From positions 496,001 through 560,000 of the forward strand of contig JAQQWL010000015.1 of the NCBI GenBank assembly GCA_038363925.1: 64,000 nt of DNA. Reading direction: 5' to 3'. Origin of the DNA: Apiospora phragmitis. Taxonomy: Eukaryota > Ascomycota > Sordariomycetes > Amphisphaeriales > Apiosporaceae. The notes beneath the pieces are model-generated. The model searched no databases and was not told where the DNA came from. It was given only the letters and a program-made list of their open reading frames with translations. A program made the translations under genes and the position numbers. Positions 23,851 through 35,000 of the stretch are shown here, piece by piece; position 1 is the first letter of the stretch; every line of letters begins with the position of its first letter.

Positions 23851-23864
23851 CCCCCCCCCCCCCC
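23851..23864 (+). repeat. C14 homopolymer tract
   Basis: Fourteen consecutive C in an intergenic GC-rich patch. It is prone to length variation and sequencing error. Confidence 0.9.
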
Positions 23865-24031
23865 TGTTCCTCCCTATTAGTTGCTGCAGAGGGGGAACCG
23901 TACCGAATGGAGCAACACCCTTCCAGTCAGTCACATATCCCTTGCTTAGCAGGTGGGGGCATTCTATGTGGGTAGTCAGATCTTCATCGCATCGTTGCCA
24001 GTCACACCTATTGGTATATCAACCCAGCTGT

Positions 24032-24063
24032 CTGGGTGACACCCAGTTGCTGTGTCACACAGC
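24032..24063. repeat. Two adjacent 15-bp perfect palindromes
   Basis: CTGGGTG-A-CACCCAG (24032-24046) is followed two bases later by GCTGTGT-C-ACACAGC (24049-24063). Each is a perfect odd palindrome with a single central base, so each could be a dimer-binding site or a short hairpin. No gene start is close by. Confidence 0.8.
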
Positions 24064-26605
24064 AGCATTATGTTAGACTAATTTGATTATCTAATCACTT
24101 TCTTTACTTCGCCGACAACTTCCATCTACCAGAGCCTGGATTTCTACACACGTTCCAAACAATCCTTCTCATAATTGGGATCTCATTGTTTATGTCATCC
24201 AATCATGCCACACCGAATAATGATTATCTCCTCTGGCTGAATGCGTTCTTCAATTAGGGGTTTTGGTAGAGAAAGTCTGCGAGCGTGGTGCCCATCCAAA
24301 GTATGTTATGTATCGGTTGAGCTCAAAGCCAACAGCATCCTCCTCAAGGCGTCGTATGGACCTTGGGTCTGGCTCAAACCTGTTCAGGTTGATTGGATTG
24401 TTTAGGTCTGTGACTAAAAGAATGCATTCTAGATATCCCACATGTCTACAGTATTTCCTTGGACATAGTGAGTACCGAGTTCGTTCAAATGCAGCCAAAG
24501 CAACTGGATGAATAATTTTCAGGCTTCTCGTTTAGTGTTAGATTCATTCCAATATAACGTAACACTAATTTCTGTTTCTAGTAACTGCCGTATAACCGCT
24601 GTGACCTCGTTTGTTTATAAACATGACAAAGGACCAAGTTCCCCCATGGACTGAGAGCTGGCATGAAGCAGCTTCACAGACCGTCCAGCCTGATACTGGG
24701 TCTGGAAGGCAACCCTCAAGTAAGTATGCATATTTCTGCCTATCTTCTAGGGTACCCATAAAAATTCGATGCGGGTAATGTGATCGGTATGTGAGATTCT
24801 TGTGATCTGCTTTCTATTCTACGACTCCCTCGCCCCGCCCCACATGTCCTACAGGTGTGTTTTCTTAAACACCTTTTCAACTGCAGAATCTTTTCCTCCC
24901 CTTTCCTTCTTCATCCATCTTCCTCTCTCCCCCACTTCTTCATGCATCTTCTTCCTCCATATAGTAACCTGTGGAGGGTCATCGAGAGACTATGGGTGCA
25001 AGCTGTTTGATTTTATCAAGATCCAGACCTCTGATGGGGTGGCGCAATGCGTACGTACTTACCTGAGGGACCTAGATACCGACCAGATACCTTCATAGGG
25101 AATGGAAAGTAGGCCATCTCATTGTCTCTAGCAAAGAAACATTAGTTGATTGATCGTGGGAATACATTTCATTGCTATATTCAAGGTTGTCAAAAGCCAA
25201 ACATGCAATTATATTGTTTTGAACGGCTGTAACGAATAGTCATACGTACACACCTGTCTCACCTGTTTGGTTTCAAGACAATAACTTGATCTTTGCAATG
25301 TACTACCTGCTCCTGTTGGGACTGCAAGCCACAATCGTTGTAACAAATGCTGTAGACACTGAAGATCTTGAAATCTCCATCAGGGCTCTTATTTCGATTG
25401 GCACTCCCAGCAATTCCCACAGAGAGGACGCGATTGCATAATAGCCATGGAATAACACACCCAAGACCGCGTCCCGTGCCCGGAAGACTGACCCGATCTA
25501 CTTCCTTGAAGTCTCTGATGTCACAGATGTCGCTAATCACCATTGCCAGAAATTTAGAGCAATAGGATGATGGGCCGAGATATACCGGTCGACATCTGGT
25601 GATTATGTATGAGGGGGCGTGACCTACTGGCAATCGTCTATGTGTAAGCGCTCACGGGTGTCTGCACTGCTCTTGACCATTAATACATTATCCTTGACTG
25701 TGAGACCATATTCCGCTGGTTTGCTCTCCAGTCCTGCCCTTGTGAGCTTCTGTTGCTCTTGTGGGTTGTCGATGTCAACCAGTTTGGCGGCGTTGGTCAG
25801 GTTGACTCCAGCTGCGAGCAGCTGCTTGACAATTCACCAGTTGTCCGACATCCCCTCAGTTGGTCTGCCCCATATCCTTTCTCAATTGGGTCAACTAGTG
25901 TCTGGCCAGGGTTTCCCGCATACCCGGGTCAAGCACTTTAGCGTAGTGGTTGTATATGTTCGTTGGGCCACCCCACGCCTTTGTTCCTGGATTTAGTCAG
26001 TCTATGAGTGTAGTGCCAGGTCTGCGGCTTTTGACAATGAAAGATCGCGTTGGTCAAGGAAGTGGGGCTAAGTCCCGGCATTTTTCGGAGATCTTTCGGC
26101 TATATCCGCTGGTTTCCCTGTCGCGGTCCGGATGCGCCTGAGAAAGCCGTACAAGCTAAGCTGTAGCTCAGAAACAGCTGGCACTCGATCAAAGACTGGC
26201 CTCTGGACTATGTCTCGTCTTGCTGTCAGCCAAACGTGCTCGAGGTGGCTCAAATAAGTGGATATAGCACCATGCGGCTTACACGCTATGCCGACCGCCC
26301 ACAAAGCTAACCTTGTGCTTGTGCGTCCAACTGTCCAGTCAAGCAACGCATCCCTGCGCCACGACCCCATTACCCCACGCTGTCACGAGAGAGACCATTC
26401 CGTAGATAGCCATTAACCCCCCCAAAACAGCCAGCCCTTCCGTCCGTCAGTAGTCCTAACACCCAGCTCCATTCACACACATGTACTGTACCTCCAGCCA
26501 AAGCCAGGCCAGCGTACTGTACTCCGCCTCACCCCACCCCGCCCTCCAATATATTGCCACACAACCGCCGAGTCTTTCAACAATCACGGCCTTGTGGTCT
26601 AGTGG

Positions 26606-26664
26606 GTAAGTTACCATCGCAACTATTCACTTATTCCGTGCAATGCAGCTAACAGTGCTTCGAG
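26606..26664 (+). other. Spliceosomal-intron-like insertion in the tRNA D loop
   Basis: The 59-nt insertion lies after the conserved GG of the D loop (positions 18-19). It begins GTAAGT, has GCTAAC at 26648-26653 and ends CGAG, followed by G. Donor, branch site, acceptor spacing (about 11 nt) and total length all match fungal nuclear mRNA introns. Removal gives D-loop sequence AGTGG+GATGATTC, against AGTGG-TATGATTC in ordinary tRNA-Pro. Confidence 0.75.
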
Positions 26665-26682
26665 GATGATTCGTCCTTCGGG

Positions 26683-26707
26683 ATACACCTTCGGTTTGAC
26701 ACTGAAA
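26683..26707 (+). other. Canonical 37/38 tRNA intron (25 nt)
   Basis: Lies directly after G37 of the anticodon loop and before T38, the only position used by the standard eukaryotic tRNA-splicing endonuclease. Confidence 0.85.
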
Positions 26708-26743
26708 TGGACGAGGCCCCGGGTTCGAATCCCGGCAAGGCCC

Positions 26744-27289
26744 AGAGCCCTGCCTCAGCTCACATATTATCACATATCGTTTTGCAGATATCGCGAAGTG
26801 CCATTTTGTGCAGGTGCTCACGGCTTAGTCAGGGCGAGCTTAAAAAGGACGCTAGCACGGCCGCTGCGGTAGACCGTGCGCTCACTCTAAATCGAGGTTA
26901 TGCTATCAATTCCAGGGCACGGCTTGCAACCTCTCTTTTTCTTTGGCTTAAGTAATTAACCTAGGTGCTGCCGATGACTGATTGTATGGCTGGCTCACTG
27001 CTTGGCACGCACATGTTGCAATTCATTTCTCTCGTCCAGCTTGGCTTGCATTGGATTAGGTATTTTTGGGGATCGCATCTGTCTTTTCACGTTCATTACT
27101 TGGTGTTATTGTGACTTGCGATGATTCATGATTGCATTGCTGCGTGAGGAAACAGCATGCTGCACGAATCCAGTTTGCATCTGTACTGGCGGCGCAAACA
27201 AACAACCTGAAGGTCATTCATTGCGAACAGTCTCGCCCAAAGGGGATGGTATTGCCAGTCCACAACGAACCATCTTACCCAATGAGAAG
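26744..27289. other. Intergenic, no gene seen
   Basis: 3' flank of the tRNA and of gene X. Only the T4 tract is notable. Confidence 0.5.
26780..26783 (+). terminator. Possible Pol III terminator (T4)
   Basis: The first TTTT run downstream of the tRNA, about 36 nt past its 3' end. Short but usable for RNA polymerase III. Confidence 0.5.
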
Positions 27290-28018
27290 CTAAACGTTGG
27301 TCCTTTCTCGCAGCCGTGGATCTTCCCGACCGACTGGGAAGAATCTCGTGAGATAGTCCTCCTTGGGCAGCTCTACACCAATACGGCGCTCCTTCGTCTG
27401 CACGATCTCTTTCCATATGGGTCGGAGCGGCTTGGGGTAGTCGTTCAGCTCCATCAGGCACGAGAATTGTGTTTGGGGAATCGTGGCACGGATTTGCCCG
27501 TCCTTCCACTGGGCGTACTCGACGCTGCATGTCCGATCCAGGTCGAGATGCTGTTCGCCCCACTCTTCGCTGAGGTTCATGCCGTCGACAAGATCTTCCA
27601 GGTCCACCAGCCGTTGCGTCTCCAGCAGAGACTGAACGAGATACTCCGGCTTGGGATAGGGAAGGCCCATCCAGCTCGTCTCGCAGTGTGACTCGTCGCA
27701 GTCGAGAAGTCAGTCCGTGGTGGGCACAAGGAAGAAGACAAAGTGGACGCCCTTAAGGTGGAACCGCGGAAACGTATGCGTGAGGTTCATCGGATATGGC
27801 TCATTCACGGGCCATGGCTCGTACAACTCAGACAGGGGCTCCGAGGAGAAGAGCTCTGCAGCGCATTGGAGCTGGGTATCCGGTACGCACAGCTCCCAGA
27901 CCTTTGATATAGTTAGTAAACCCATCTGCCGGGAAAAGCATAGACTCACCATGGGGATTCGTCTGGCACCGTAGTATCCAAAAGGGTGAGTGCCGACAAT
28001 GCAGGAAGGTAACGTATG

Positions 28019-28224
28019 TATTGAATGGGCTGTCCGTACGAACGGGGGTTCCGGGTTTAATCGGGGTTATATTGCTATATTCTTATTATTTATATCTATT
28101 TTTAGTGCGAGCTACGAGGGGTATCGTATACCCCTTTTTATGAAATAAAAAGGGGTTTATATGCGTAGGTATATAGCACTTTTTTAAAATAATATAAAAA
28201 ACTTTAGTTTTTACTATTTTAATA
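28019..28224 (-). repeat. 3' LTR of copia O
   Basis: 206 bp, matching the 3' LTR of Q (206 bp) in the opposite orientation. It retains more GC than the other copies. Confidence 0.85.
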
Positions 28225-28981
28225 TTAGTAGTTTTTATTTTAATAATAGATTTAGCTAGCTCTTTTTTTTAAAACGAGTCTTTTTTTTATAAGGGTTTTA
28301 TACGAATAGGTTACGATAATTTAGTATTCGGTGCTTATTTAAGCCATATAAATAATGCTATATTTTTCTAATATTAATTTTATTAAATAGTAAGTCTTTT
28401 TAATTAATTATTTTAATTATTTAAAAGTAGTAATAGTAATAAATACGCCGTTATATATCGAGATATGTTATACCTCGTTAAGGAAAAAAATATCTCTTTT
28501 TCTTTTTTTTTTTTTCTTTTTTTTTACTCGCCATGAGTCTAGTTTCTCGACGTACGTTTTTATGCGTACGGTTAACCTATTAATTAATATTAGTTATTTA
28601 AGGGCTTTATTTAGAGATTTTTTAGTGAATGTATTTATAGGATTATTTTAGCCGTCGACTTAATAAATTTCCGAGATTTCTTTTTTTTTATATAATTTTC
28701 GAAATAATATAATATTAATTATTAGTTTTTTCGTTTATTATTCCTAGTTTAATTAAGTATTTATAAAGTGATCTCGAGTTTATATAAAAGATTATTAATA
28801 CTTTTTAAAATTCGAAGCTTTATATAAATTTTTTAAGCGTGATATTAAGTACGATATTATTATTAATATTAAGAATTATATTATATAGTTTATTAATTAG
28901 TATATTTCGAATAATTCTTTTATATTTTATTAAGTTTTAATAAATAATATTACTTTATATTTTAAATTAATCCTTTATATA

Positions 28982-31250
28982 ATGTACTTTATAGTCTAAT
29001 TTCCTACACGGTTTAATTTCTTACTTTTTTATATTTTCGCGTAACGCTTTATTTTTACCGCGTTCTTTTATTATATTACTATAGTCGGCTTTTAAAAATA
29101 AAGTAACGTTATTTTAACGTTATAAGCGCTTTAAAACGACTTAAAATTAAGTATATAACGTGCGGTTAAAATATACGATCTTTTATAAAAAACCTTTTTT
29201 AATCGTCGGCGCGATATAACTTTAAGATTTAATATTCGATTATTAATATAAAAGCTTATTATTATTAAAGAGGAAATAATTATAAGGTATATAAATAATT
29301 ACATTCGCGATCGTTTCTTCCTTATATAAGTAGCGTCGAAGATATAGCGAATCGATTACTCGGTTAACGCGACGCGAGACGCGTCGGCGTTAATTAGGCC
29401 TCGAGCTTTATACGATAATAACTAGACCTCTAGACGCGTTTTAATCGAAGAATTAATTAAAAAGTTTTTTATAAAGATCTCGACGCGTATCGCGCGTAGT
29501 TTACCTTTATATTATAATACGTTTAAACTAATTATTATATTATAAAATAAAAGCTTCGAAAATAACTAAACGATTATTTCTATTTAATTCTACGCTTTAA
29601 GTGCTACCCCGCGGGGGACTAACCCGCCGATCGTAATACTATACCCCTTCTTTAAAGGCATGCCTTTATACTTAAGGCGATAAACTCTTAATAACCGTAT
29701 ACTTTACTTTAATTTAATATAAAAAAACCCTAAGGCTTTTATATAAAGAATTAATTTATATAAGGCCTTATTTATTTCTTAACGATTTTATTTAAGTAAT
29801 TAAGAAAGCTTTTATTTAATAAGTATAAAAATCGAACCTATGTTTTTTATTTAATAAGTATATTTAATTATTATATTATAATACGTTTAAATTAATTACT
29901 ACGCTATAAAATAAAAGCTTTAAAAATAACTAAACGATTATTTTTATTTAATTCAACGCTTTAAGTACTACCCCGCGAGGGACTAACCCGTCGATCGTAA
30001 TACTTTATACGAAATATAATTTATAAATACGAGATTTAAAAAAAGAATATTTATAACTTTAATAAGACCAGCTTTTTTCTAAGCTAAATCTCGTTTAAAA
30101 TAGTTATTATTACTTTTAATCGATATAAAAAGCTTAAAATAATATAATAAAAGAACCGAGAATAAGTTATAATTATTTAAAGCGTCGGATTACACGGTTA
30201 CGCTATCCCGTCGTATATTATCTTTGCCGAAAAAACGCACCACTTTTCCTAATACGAAAACAACCTATTATCGAAGGACTAGGTGATCGTAATTATTAAA
30301 AATAACTAAACTACGAATAAAAAAAGCGAAGACTAGATTCGATACTTAAATTAATATATTAGGTTTCGTATAAAGGGTCGTTATCGCCTCTTAGTTTTAA
30401 ACGGTTACGAAAACTATTACTTAATAACTTTCGAACGTTATTATAAAAAGAACTCGATTATTATACTTTATATACCTACTTATTTATCGTATAAGCTTTA
30501 ACCTTTTAATTTCGATTATTTTTATATATTAAAAAAGTCGTACGAGAAAGAAATACAAGGTTTTTAAAAAATCGGACTCTTTTTATATAACTTAAAATAT
30601 ATTATTTTATAATTAAATATAAAGCTACGTATTTTAATAATTTTAAGGACGTTTTTCGGCCGATTTATCCCTTAAGAATTAAAAACTTTAAATAATTTAA
30701 TTAAAGCTTAATTTTAAACCGAATATATTTAAAACCGTATCGTACGATATTAAAATAGCTTTTCGACGTTTATTTTAACTAAGTTTAATTAAATTATAAA
30801 AAGTATAACGTAGGTTATATACCGGCTCGCTTTTTTAAAAAGTGAGGTAAACATATTATAAAAAATAAATAAAATAATTAATTAACGCCGCCGTACGAAG
30901 AAAAACGGCTATAAAATAGAGGATTATTTTATATATAAATTAAAAAAGATTTATAGTTTTAAAAAGACGTTAATAAATAGTTATAAGATAAATCGTGCCG
31001 GAATAATAGTCGTACGAAAAGGTTTAAAACGCGCCCGCGACTTTATAAAATTTACGGGGAGCCCGGGCATAATACACGCACTTATTAAAATAAAGTAGAA
31101 ATATTTAATAAAAACGATTTTAAATAGTTTTAATTAATTTTAAGCGTTATAATAGAATTAATTATATATTATTATATAACGTTTAAAAAAGTAAGAAATT
31201 AAACCGTATAAGAAATTAAACCGTATAAGAAATTAAACCGTAAGGTATAT
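28982..31250 (+). mobile_element. Fot-like DNA transposon B inside copia O
   Basis: TA flanks at 28980-28981 and 31251-31252. The ends read ATGTACTTTATAG (left) and, reversed, ATATACCTTACGG (right), both from an ACGTACCTTACGG-like end. Subterminal CGGTTTAATTTCTTA units occur twice on the left and three times on the right. The transposase relic on the plus strand (about 30,300-30,560) aligns with that of T3, including the RYRLL...NGYENYY block. A TRIM is inserted at 29,510, and part of the transposase 3' of the catalytic block seems deleted relative to T3. Confidence 0.85.
29510..30002. mobile_element. TRIM-like miniature LTR retrotransposon inside B
   Basis: Two direct repeats of 129 bp (29510-29638 and 29874-30002) flank about 235 bp with no coding potential. 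Ends TATTATAATACG...GATCGTAATA are consistent with TG...CA after RIP. CTTTA duplications (29505-29509 and 30003-30007) flank it, and the uninterrupted target sequence (ACCTTTATACG) is visible in T3. The repeats share a GC-rich core (TACCCCGCG-GGGACTAACCCG). Total length is 493 bp. Confidence 0.85.
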
Positions 31251-31399
31251 TAACTAAGCTTTTAGTTTAATATAATTAAATATTCGAACTAAAAAGTTAA
31301 ATTTTTATTATTTATATTAAATAAGCGTTCGTACATACGTATAAGTGGGGGTTTAAGTGGTGCTATATTACTATATTTTATTATTTATACCTATCTATA

Positions 31400-32029
31400 T
31401 ATAACGAACGCTATCCGGGTTTTAAAAGAAACCTAGTAAGACGTACTAAGGTTAATATTAATAATACGAAAAAGTATTTAAACATGTAATAAAAGTCCGC
31501 TTTTATCGATATAATGGGTAATAGCTCGTAAGAACGAAAATAATTAAGGTGCGTAAACTTTAAAAGTATTCATAATAAAGTTATTAAGGCTATTTACCTT
31601 ATTAATAGGTTAAATTAATACTTAAATTAATTATTAAGGTAAAAAGTATCTATATAAAATATATAGGGAATATTTATTATTATATATTTAATCCTTTCTT
31701 TATTAATTCTTTTAAATTATAGATTATATATTTTTATTTTTATAATCCGTTTAGCTCGTAAGATCGTAGTTTTTTATTTCTCGATTTAATAATCCGTTAT
31801 ATAACTTATATAATTAGTTTCGCCTCGCTTCTCTAAGTGCTTATCCGGCCTATTACTAGTCGTGGTGTTTTTATATGGGGTAACGGTCGGTTATAAAGTA
31901 TAGGTAAGTTTATATTAATATAGCTGGCGGTTTTATTAGTATTAATAATATCGTAGTTTAGTCGGGGTATCGTAGTTTTATGCCGTTAATTTATAGGTTT
32001 AGGCCGTATAATTAAGCTAGGTCGTAATA
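31400..32029 (-). repeat. 3' LTR of gypsy element
   Basis: 630 bp, same length as the copy at 39243-39872. Confidence 0.88.
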
Positions 32030-35000
32030 TTATTTTCTCTTTCTTTATTACTTTATTTTTAAAACGGTTAATCGCTATAAATATCCTAGTTACCCTGTTA
32101 TATTAAGTTTATTATAAATTCTTCCCTTTTTATACTTTTATTATAATATATATTTATTATAATATTTAATCGTATCGAAAAATCTTTTAAGTCGCTTTTT
32201 CGCGGTAAGAAAGCGTTTTAACGTTTTATTTTTATTTACGTTATTTCGTTAAGTTTTATTAAGAGGATACTTATTTGCTCCGCCTATAAGCGTCGTGGCT
32301 TAATGTGTCGGGTGTCTAAATCGGACTCTTCTCGTTATTAAGAGTACGTTGCTCGTAATTTTATAAAATACGATATTTTTAGTTTATTTTTTTAAGATAT
32401 GTAGGCTGTTATATCTTAATATTTAAAGCTAGAGGCGGATTTAAACGCCTTTAAAAAGGAACGGGAGTTATTTAACGCGAAGATTCGTTAGGCGTGTAAA
32501 TAAAAGAAAATATAGTAGGATAAGGTTGTTTGTGTAATTACCCGGGGTTTAAAGAGTGTAAAGGAATTAGACGAGTTGGAGCGTTGTGAGGTTAAGGAGG
32601 CCTTCGTTTTTACGCCCGTTCTTTTAAACGTTAGTTAGCTTTTTATACCTTTAGATTTCGACGTTTTTCCGGAGCTCTTAGTTTCGTTAAGTATGGATTT
32701 TACGCCTTCCTTAAATCTTTAAACCTTTAGATCTCTTTAATAGTATTCCTTAGATGTTTTCTAGGCTTTTAGGTATTATTTTTTAATAGGTAGCCTTTTT
32801 GTTAAACGAAGTATTAGAAGCTTTATCTTTTCTTTTTTTTATTAATAATTCCGTCGATTTTATACTCGTATTAATTTATTTCGATTTTTAGTTATGTATT
32901 AATTAAGGTTTTTTCGGCCGCTAGCTCGAGTAATAAAATATGAAATATAAGGTGTATCCGTATTATTTTAAGTAGCGATAAATAGTAATTAGTTTTTAAA
33001 ACGATTTTTATAATTTTAAATAATCCGATCTTTTTAAAGTCTAGTTTATCGCTTAATCGTTTTATTTTAATATTTTATCGTAAAAGGTAAATTTTTTCTC
33101 TTTCTTTAAAGGTTAGTTCTTTTAACCTTGTTTAGTCGGCGTATCTCTTTATTTATTATTAGAGGAAGGTAAAGTCTTATTATAATGTAATTTAGAGTTC
33201 TTTTAATTTTTTGACTTATATAATTGCGATTAGTGCTAGCTCTTTTTCTAAGGGTTTTCTAGTAATTTCTAGGTCGTATCCGTAGTTTATTCGGAATGGT
33301 AATATACGTATAGTTTCGTTATTTACGCTGTTATAAGCGAATTAAGCTATAGGTAATAATTATACCTAGTTATTTTATTCGTAATTAATATAGTAGCGTA
33401 GGTATTACTTTAATATTTAGTTTATTCTTTCTGTTTATCCATTCGTCTAGGGGTGATAAGTTGTAAATAATTTATATTTAATACCGAGTTGTGCTATAAA
33501 TAATTTCTAAAATTTTGTTATAAATAGCTTGTCTCGGTTAAAGATAATTGTTTTTAATAATTCGTATTAATTAATAATAATACGGAGGAAGGTATAAGCT
33601 AGATTATTAGTATTATTAAACTATTTATACGGTAGGAAGTAGGTATACTTCGTGAATTTATCCGTAATTATTAAGATATTATCGTAATTAGCCTTGGTTA
33701 AGGGTTCTTTCGATAAGGGTAACTTAATTATAAAGTCGAGCGCGATCGTTTTCTACGCCCTATCTAGCGGTAGAATTAGTTGTAATTCTTTATATAGTCG
33801 ATATCTTATAGACTTAGCCTTATTATATAAGTCGTACTTATTAATAACCTTGGCCATAGTTAGCTTAAAGTTCTTATAATTAAATTATTTAGTAATTCGT
33901 TTTTAAGTTTTGAATATTTTTTAATATTTATATATAGGGTACTCGTAAAATTCTTTAATAAAGTTTTTATAATACCGTTTAAAGATATAAATTTTATTTC
34001 GGTAAAAAATAAGGCCGTTATAATTTTTAAAGTAGTTTTTAACGTGGTTAATAAAGTTTAAGGTCCGGCTAAGTTATTAAAACTTAGTAACCTAGTTGTT
34101 ATTATATTAAACATAGTTTATCGCGTTTATTTATTATGATAATACGAGGTTACCGTCCTGGTCATATATTAAAATAGTTTATATCTTAGGTAGAACTTTT
34201 TTTTAATAATTTAGCCGTCGGTTTAATACATTAGCGCGGCCGTTTTCGCTACTCTTCCGATAGATAATAATAAAGTTAAATCTTAAAAAAAATTTAGATT
34301 ATTATATTTATTATTTATTCAATTTTTTAATAATAATAAACGTTGTAAGGTTCTTATAATTAGTATAAATCTTTATTAGTTTTATTATTTTATTAAAATA
34401 ATATTTTTATTCTTTGCAAGCTTTAATAATAGTTATTAATTCTTTATTATAGATTTAATAATTAAATTCTAATCTATTTAATTTCTTTGAAAAGAATACG
34501 ATAAGGTATGACTTTCCGTTATCGTCCCGCTAGCTTAATTATCCTTCGATCGCATAATTCGATATATCGGTTTCGATTTCAAAAGGTTTCGAAAATTCCG
34601 CTACGCGGAATACTAGTTCGTTAAGAATTCGTTTCTTAATATCGTAAAAGGCTCGGTCCTTTTTTTATTTATCGAAATAACTTGTCCTTTTTTATTAGGT
34701 TTATTAGAAGTATTGCTAATTTATTAAATTCGGAAATAAATATCCGGTAATAATTAGCTAGTTTTAAGAAAGATCTAACTTTTGTAACGCTTATAAGCGT
34801 GGGCTATTCTTTAATTATTAAGACTTTAGAAGGCTTTATCCGGATTTCTCTAAGGGATATTATATATTTTATAAATATAACGGATCGTTGGTAGAATTCG
34901 CTCTTTTCCGGGTTAATTAATAAGTTAGCGTTCTATAGCTTCCGGAGTATTAACTTTACGTGTTTTCAATACTACTTATTGTTTTTAGAGTAAATAAGGA

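Larger units (their letters stand above)
23132..26587. other. Gene-poor region, no convincing protein gene
   Basis: About 3.5 kb. The longest ORF, 124-125 codons on either strand around 25,260-26,000, has no recognised domain. Two adjacent perfect palindromes and a C14 tract, listed separately, are the only structures I see. Confidence 0.45.
26588..26743 (+). tRNA. tRNA-Pro (CGG) with two insertions
   Basis: The acceptor stem GGCCTTG (26588-26594) pairs with CAAGGCC (26736-26742), with discriminator C at 26743. A box TGGTCTAGTGG and B box GGTTCGAATCC are intact. The T arm is CCGGG-TTCGAAT-CCCGG. The anticodon stem CGTCC/GGACG encloses loop TTCGGG...T with anticodon CGG at 26679-26681. A 25-nt intron at the canonical 37/38 site (26683-26707) is normal for this gene family. 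In addition, a 59-nt insertion interrupts the D loop. Without both, the molecule is 72 nt and closely follows eukaryotic tRNA-Pro, including the 3-bp D stem. Confidence 0.9.

Noticed and set aside
25259..25633. 124-codon minus-strand ORF with several Cys
   Set aside because: Some resemblance to a small secreted protein, but no signal peptide at the start and no recognised motif.
31200..31245. Three short repeats considered as a CRISPR-like or satellite array
   Set aside because: They are tandem units within the terminal repeat of element B, with no spacers.
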